Shown here piece by piece: positions 60,870-64,000 of a stretch of 64,000 bases of DNA. The stretch is taken from positions 1 through 64,000 of the forward strand of contig JBNJHA010000007.1 in assembly GCA_051748085.1 (NCBI GenBank). Direction: 5' to 3'. The position numbers were made by a program, and so were the translations under genes. The stretch comes from CAYNNQ01 sp051748085 (GTDB lineage: Bacteria > Desulfobacterota > Desulfovibrionia > Desulfovibrionales > Desulfonatronovibrionaceae). The stretch's first letter is position 1. Each line of letters begins with the position of its first letter. A model generated the notes under the pieces. That model worked only from the letters and a program-made list of their open reading frames with translations. It made no database searches and had not been told where the DNA came from.

Positions 60870-62501
60870 ATAGCCCGCAAACCCCAGGGAAACACAAATG
60901 GTTTGAAACCCAGTGACTTAAAAGCGCTGGGGCGTTTGTACGACAGGCGTTTTCCGACTGACAAAGCCTGCAGCAAGGAACAGGCCAAAGAATTGGCCTC
61001 TCTTTCTTTCCAGATCAAAAGACAGATCGGTGTACTCATCAACCGCCGGGGCCAACCAGTGCTGGTTCTGATCGGAGACCATGACGGAATTCTTATTCCT
61101 GAACTGGAACGCTACCGCAGCGGCGCTTCCCGCTTGAGCGGCCTTCGACTTCTTCACACCCACTTGGGGGATTCCGGCCTGTCCCAGGAGGATTTGATGG
61201 ACATGGTCTTTCTCCGCCTGGACTCCGTTTCCGTTCTTACCCTGTCTTCGGATGGTTATCCCCAACACATTCAATGGGCCCACCTGCTGCCTCCCAACGC
61301 GGATCAAAAAGGCTACCGCGTGCATGAGATGCGCCCGTGGACTGAACCCGGCCCGGATATGGCCCGGCAGATTTTATCCCTGGAGGAAGAACTGGCCCGG
61401 GAAAACGCGGATTTGACTGCCCGGGAACAAAAAAACCGCGTATTGCTTGTAAGCGTGAGCACCAAACCGGTCCCCCGCCAGGAAGTTTCCCTCAAGGAAC
61501 TTTCCCGGCTTGCCTCCACGGCCGGTCTCACAGTGGTCGGAACCATGACCCAGCGAATTTCCAGGATCAATCCCAAGCACATCCTGGGCAAGGGCAAACT
61601 GGCGGAATTAGAAGTACTGGCCCTGCAAAAAAACACCGGGCTCATTATCTTTGACCAGGAACTTCTTCCCTCACAATTACGCAATCTCACCCGGATAACG
61701 GAACGCAGCATCATCGACCGCACCCAGCTGATCCTGGACATTTTCGCCCAGCACGCGCACAGCAAACAGGGACAGCTCCAGGTTGAGCTGGCCCAGCTCC
61801 GATACACCCTTCCCCGCCTTGTAGGCCGCAACCGGGCCTTGAGCCGTCTGGCCGGGGGGATAGGCGGGCGCGGTCCCGGGGAGACCAAGCTGGAAATGGA
61901 CAAACGCCGCATCCGGGAACGGATAACCCGGATAGGCAAGGAGTTGAAAAAAATCAGAAAACAAAGGGAAACCATGCGCACCAGGCGCCAGCAGGCCGGA
62001 CTGCCGGTCGTGTCCCTGGTCGGATACACCAATGCGGGCAAATCCACCCTACTGAACGCGCTCACCGGTTCGGAAGTTTCCGCGGAAAATAAGCTCTTCG
62101 CCACTTTGGACCCGGCTTCAAGGCGCTTACGGTTTCCCAGGGAAAAAGAAGTTATCATGACCGACACAGTCGGTTTTATCCATAAGTTGCCAGAAGAACT
62201 TAAAAAAGCATTTATGGCTACTTTGGAGGAGCTTCAGATGGCGGATGTCTTGATCCTGGTTGCCGATGCCGGTCACCCGGATGTTGACTCCCAGCTAGCG
62301 GCGGTAAGGAGAATTCTGGAAGAATTGGACCTGCATGAAAAACCTTGTCTTTTGGCCATGAACAAGGTGGACAAACTGGAACGCGAAAAACGGGAGCAAC
62401 TTGAAAATGCTTACCCGGAGGCAGTTTTCATCTGTGCACAAAAACGGGAAAATCTGGAAACTGTGGTTGAAAACACCGCTTCCTTGCTTGCAACAATCTA
62501 A
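60870..62501 (+). CDS. hflX: HflX GTPase, probable ATA start
   Basis: About 543-residue ribosome-associated GTPase of the Obg-HflX class that splits stalled ribosomes. N-terminal nucleotide-binding-like domain, linker motif GGIGGRGPGETKLEMDKRRI, G domain with GYTNAGKSTLLNALTG (G1), DTVGFIHKLP (G3) and NKVD (G4). By alignment memory the family N-terminus reads GNTxGLKP; here that region (ARKPQGNTNGLKPSDLKALG) precedes the first canonical codon, TTG 60903. AGGAG six bases before ATA 60870 is the best start. The upstream in-frame stop is at 60840-60842, with no ATG/GTG/TTG between. Confidence 0.92.
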   Translation: MARKPQGNTNGLKPSDLKALGRLYDRRFPTDKACSKEQAKELASLSFQIKRQIGVLINRRGQPVLVLIGDHDGILIPELERYRSGASRLSGLRLLHTHLGDSGLSQEDLMDMVFLRLDSVSVLTLSSDGYPQHIQWAHLLPPNADQKGYRVHEMRPWTEPGPDMARQILSLEEELARENADLTAREQKNRVLLVSVSTKPVPRQEVSLKELSRLASTAGLTVVGTMTQRISRINPKHILGKGKLAELEVLALQKNTGLIIFDQELLPSQLRNLTRITERSIIDRTQLILDIFAQHAHSKQGQLQVELAQLRYTLPRLVGRNRALSRLAGGIGGRGPGETKLEMDKRRIRERITRIGKELKKIRKQRETMRTRRQQAGLPVVSLVGYTNAGKSTLLNALTGSEVSAENKLFATLDPASRRLRFPREKEVIMTDTVGFIHKLPEELKKAFMATLEELQMADVLILVADAGHPDVDSQLAAVRRILEELDLHEKPCLLAMNKVDKLEREKREQLENAYPEAVFICAQKRENLETVVENTASLLATI

Positions 62502-62514
62502 CCGACATCTGTTT

Positions 62515-63102
62515 TTATTCTTCCTTTCTCCATGAAATTTCCCGGCCTTTGGACAATCGGTCAATATTTTCCCGATGTTTCCAGAAAACAAGCCCCATTA
62601 TCACCAAAGCAACGAAAACTAAACTGAACTTTCCGCTCAGAATAAGCGCGATCGGAACAACCGAAACCAGGGCCAGTGACCCCAAAGAAACAAATCCGGT
62701 GAGGTAAATAAGAGCCAGACACACGCCCACGCCCCAGAAAATAGCGTTCGGGGAAAGGGCCAAAAAAATGCCCACACTGGTGGCCACACCTTTGCCCCCC
62801 TTTCCACGTAAAAACACGGAATACATATGCCCGAGAATGGCGGCCAGGGCGACAAGTGTCCAGAAAAATGCCGATCCGCTCATCTGCATAGCCAGAGCCA
62901 CCGGTAAATATCCCTTCAGAATATCCAGAAAAAGAGCGGCCAGGCCCATTTTCACTCCGCAGGTCCGGGCCACGTTAGTCGCGCCCGTATTTCTGCTCCC
63001 GGCGCAGCGCAAATCAATATTGCATATTCCTTTGGCGATCAAAAGCCCAAAAGGCATGGCGCCAACCAGATAAGCAAGAATCAACAACCAGATATAAGAC
63101 AT
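62515..63102 (-). CDS. plsY: Glycerol-3-phosphate acyltransferase PlsY
   Basis: 195-residue integral membrane acyltransferase that puts the first acyl group (from acyl-phosphate) on glycerol-3-phosphate. Motifs: YLVGAMPFGLLIAKG, CAGSRNTGATNVAR and LRGKGGKGVATSVGIFLAL (three conserved cytosolic loops). About five helices. Convergent with hflX, 13 bases away. Confidence 0.95.
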   Translation of the reverse strand: MSYIWLLILAYLVGAMPFGLLIAKGICNIDLRCAGSRNTGATNVARTCGVKMGLAALFLDILKGYLPVALAMQMSGSAFFWTLVALAAILGHMYSVFLRGKGGKGVATSVGIFLALSPNAIFWGVGVCLALIYLTGFVSLGSLALVSVVPIALILSGKFSLVFVALVIMGLVFWKHRENIDRLSKGREISWRKEE

Positions 63103-63129
63103 CTCCCACTCCCTGAATTCGTTTTTAAT

Positions 63130-63178
63130 TACTCGGTTTCAGTCCGCGAATGCAAAAAATTTGGTGAACGGATACAAA
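63130..63178. repeat. Family A right end
   Basis: TCAGTCCGCGAATGC then AAAAAATTTGGTGAACGGAT. Solo right end upstream of plsY. The rest of 63179-63401 has no gene. Confidence 0.55.
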
Positions 63179-63358
63179 TTTCCTAATCTGAAAATGCCAG
63201 GGATTTGGTCCGAAAATCAATTACATTCGGTTTCAGGTTCCCTCAAAGACAGTCGGTTGTCAATTCCCAAACCGAATTTTTCAATTGGTGATTTTATGAT
63301 GTCAAACGAACCAGGATATTCTCCTGAAATCAAAATCAAATTAAACATAAAAAAGTCC

Positions 63359-63387
63359 TTGCAAACAGCCCTTGTTTTGGTTAAATG
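63359..63387 (+). promoter_or_regulatory. Candidate promoter of tRNA-Phe
   Basis: TTGCAA (63359-63364), 17-base spacer, TAAATG (63382-63387), 15 bases before the tRNA. The -10 is imperfect. Confidence 0.4.
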
Positions 63388-63401
63388 AACATTCGTCTGG
63401 T

Positions 63402-63477
63402 GCCGAGGTAGCTCAGTCGGTAGAGCAGGGGACTGAAAATCCCCGTGTCGGCAGTTCGATTCTGTCCCTCGGCACCA
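63402..63477 (+). tRNA. tRNA-Phe (GAA)
   Basis: 76 nt. Acceptor GCCGAGG / CCTCGGC, D-arm with GAGC, anticodon stem GGGGA / TCCCC with loop CTGAAAA (anticodon GAA), T-arm with GGTTCGATTC-like GCAGTTCGATTCTG, and an encoded CCA after the discriminator A. All stems pair. Confidence 0.97.
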
Positions 63478-63490
63478 CTTAAAGATTTCA

Positions 63491-63527
63491 AGGGCCCAAG
63501 GCATATTGCCTCGGGCCCATTTTTTAT
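63491..63527 (+). terminator. Terminator after tRNA-Phe
   Basis: GGGCCCAAGGCA / TGCCTCGGGCCC stem with a short loop and a run of six Ts, 14 bases after the tRNA. Confidence 0.9.
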
Positions 63528-63614
63528 GCCAAATACAATGGACAATCCGGGACATGGTCCGTTCAAGACTGAGCAAATTTTCTTAAAATCACCTTTTACA
63601 ACCCGGTAGAATAT

Positions 63615-64000
63615 ATGCCTTTCACTCCACTGCATTTCGGCCCGCACGCCCTTGTCGGCCTATCGTTTGAAAAACGCCTGGATTTGCCCGTCTTCCTGGG
63701 CGCCAACATAGCCGTAGACCTGGAACCGCTTATAGTCATGTCCCTGGGGCTTCCGTACCCCCTGCATGGCATTTTTCACACTTTTTTGCTCGGCGGACTG
63801 GCCGGTTTTGTCTTTGCCAGTCTGTGCTTTCCTTTCCGCGGCCATTTACAGCGGCTGATAAGATATTTTCACCTGCCCTATGCCCCTTCCTATAGGAAAA
63901 TGGCCGTATCCGGAGTTCTCGGAGCCTGGCTGCATATACTTTTTGATGCCCTGATATACTACGACATAACTCCTTTTTATCCTTTTCAGGCCAATCCCCT
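63615..64000 (+). CDS. Membrane-bound metal-dependent hydrolase (YbcI/DUF457-like), partial
   Basis: Opens at ATG 63615 and runs off the window end; 128 residues visible. Starts MPFTPLHFGPHALVGLSFE, then DLEPLIVMSLGLPYPLHG, HTFLLGGLAGFVFASL, and near the end AWLHILFDALIYYDITPFYP. The conserved His and Asp in PLHFGPH, VDLEPL, HGIFHT and LHILFDA fit this family of membrane proteins with a probable metal site. Substrate unknown. Upstream GTAGAATAT is a weak ribosome site. Confidence 0.75.
   Translation, partial: MPFTPLHFGPHALVGLSFEKRLDLPVFLGANIAVDLEPLIVMSLGLPYPLHGIFHTFLLGGLAGFVFASLCFPFRGHLQRLIRYFHLPYAPSYRKMAVSGVLGAWLHILFDALIYYDITPFYPFQANP

Overview
The window reads as chromosomal DNA of a Gram-negative, anaerobic, sulfate-reducer-like bacterium of the order Desulfovibrionales (Desulfobacterota). 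The evidence is the giant FAD/Fe-S lactate/glycolate-type oxidase, the CobA-HemD fusion, the short purH that carries only IMP cyclohydrolase, the AroA'-type aldolase, the TRAP and oligopeptide uptake genes, class III ribonucleotide reductase and LpxB. Base composition is moderate (by eye near 45-50 % GC), so a low-GC lineage such as the Desulfohalobiaceae or Desulfonatronovibrio relatives is possible. The genus is a guess.

Layout. 1-3.3 kb: a MntA/HepT toxin-antitoxin pair between copies of a dispersed repeat, then an OmpR-type two-component system. 3.8-9.2 kb: the FAD/Fe-S oxidoreductase, then ruvX-mltG. 9.2-15 kb: a complete leftward five-gene peptide ABC transporter operon. 15.3-22.2 kb: a lone receiver protein, a B12-binding radical SAM protein with a TPR tail, and a PotD-like binding protein overlapping a large hybrid sensor kinase. 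22.5-28 kb: small hypothetical and membrane proteins, lpxB and an orphan DctP. 28-34 kb: the classic rpmH-rnpA-yidD-yidC-jag-mnmE cluster with marC upstream. 34.3-44.5 kb: a 65-aa orphan gene, an MBL hydrolase, nrdG-nrdD behind a cobalamin riboswitch, purN, cobA-hemD and valS. 44.9-52.4 kb: a BPL_N-type amidotransferase-like protein, the AroA'-type aldolase, a Sun-family rRNA methyltransferase, an FG-GAP protein, a RluD-type pseudouridine synthase and a TIM-barrel protein. 52.7-59.6 kb: a purB-pyrE operon whose distal genes encode a peptidoglycan-trimming set (Csd6-like, a membrane anchor protein, Csd4-like), then a 39-aa basic protein with fmdB. 60.2-64 kb: purH, hflX, plsY, tRNA-Phe and the start of a metal-dependent hydrolase.

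Two things stand out beyond ordinary housekeeping. First, most intergenic spaces are filled with small repeats of at least five families. Two of them (GTTCACC-ended and GGTTCCTCGACG-ended) share internal modules and form nested or chimeric copies, and one family seems to have supplied an arm of the cobalamin riboswitch. Second, three genes (the sensor kinase, rnpA and hflX) lack ATG/GTG/TTG at the start demanded by conservation. For the kinase and hflX a good Shine-Dalgarno sits before ATC or ATA instead.

How the genes work together: RpmH/RnpA/YidD/YidC/Jag/MnmE serve translation, tRNA maturation and membrane insertion. PurB/PurN/PurH and PyrE make nucleotides, and NrdD/NrdG make deoxynucleotides when B12 is scarce. 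LpxB, PlsY, MltG and the Csd-like set build and trim the envelope. The Opp operon, DctP and PotD-like proteins handle small-molecule capture, the last probably as a sensor input. No CRISPR array, rRNA operon, prophage or intact transposase gene was seen.
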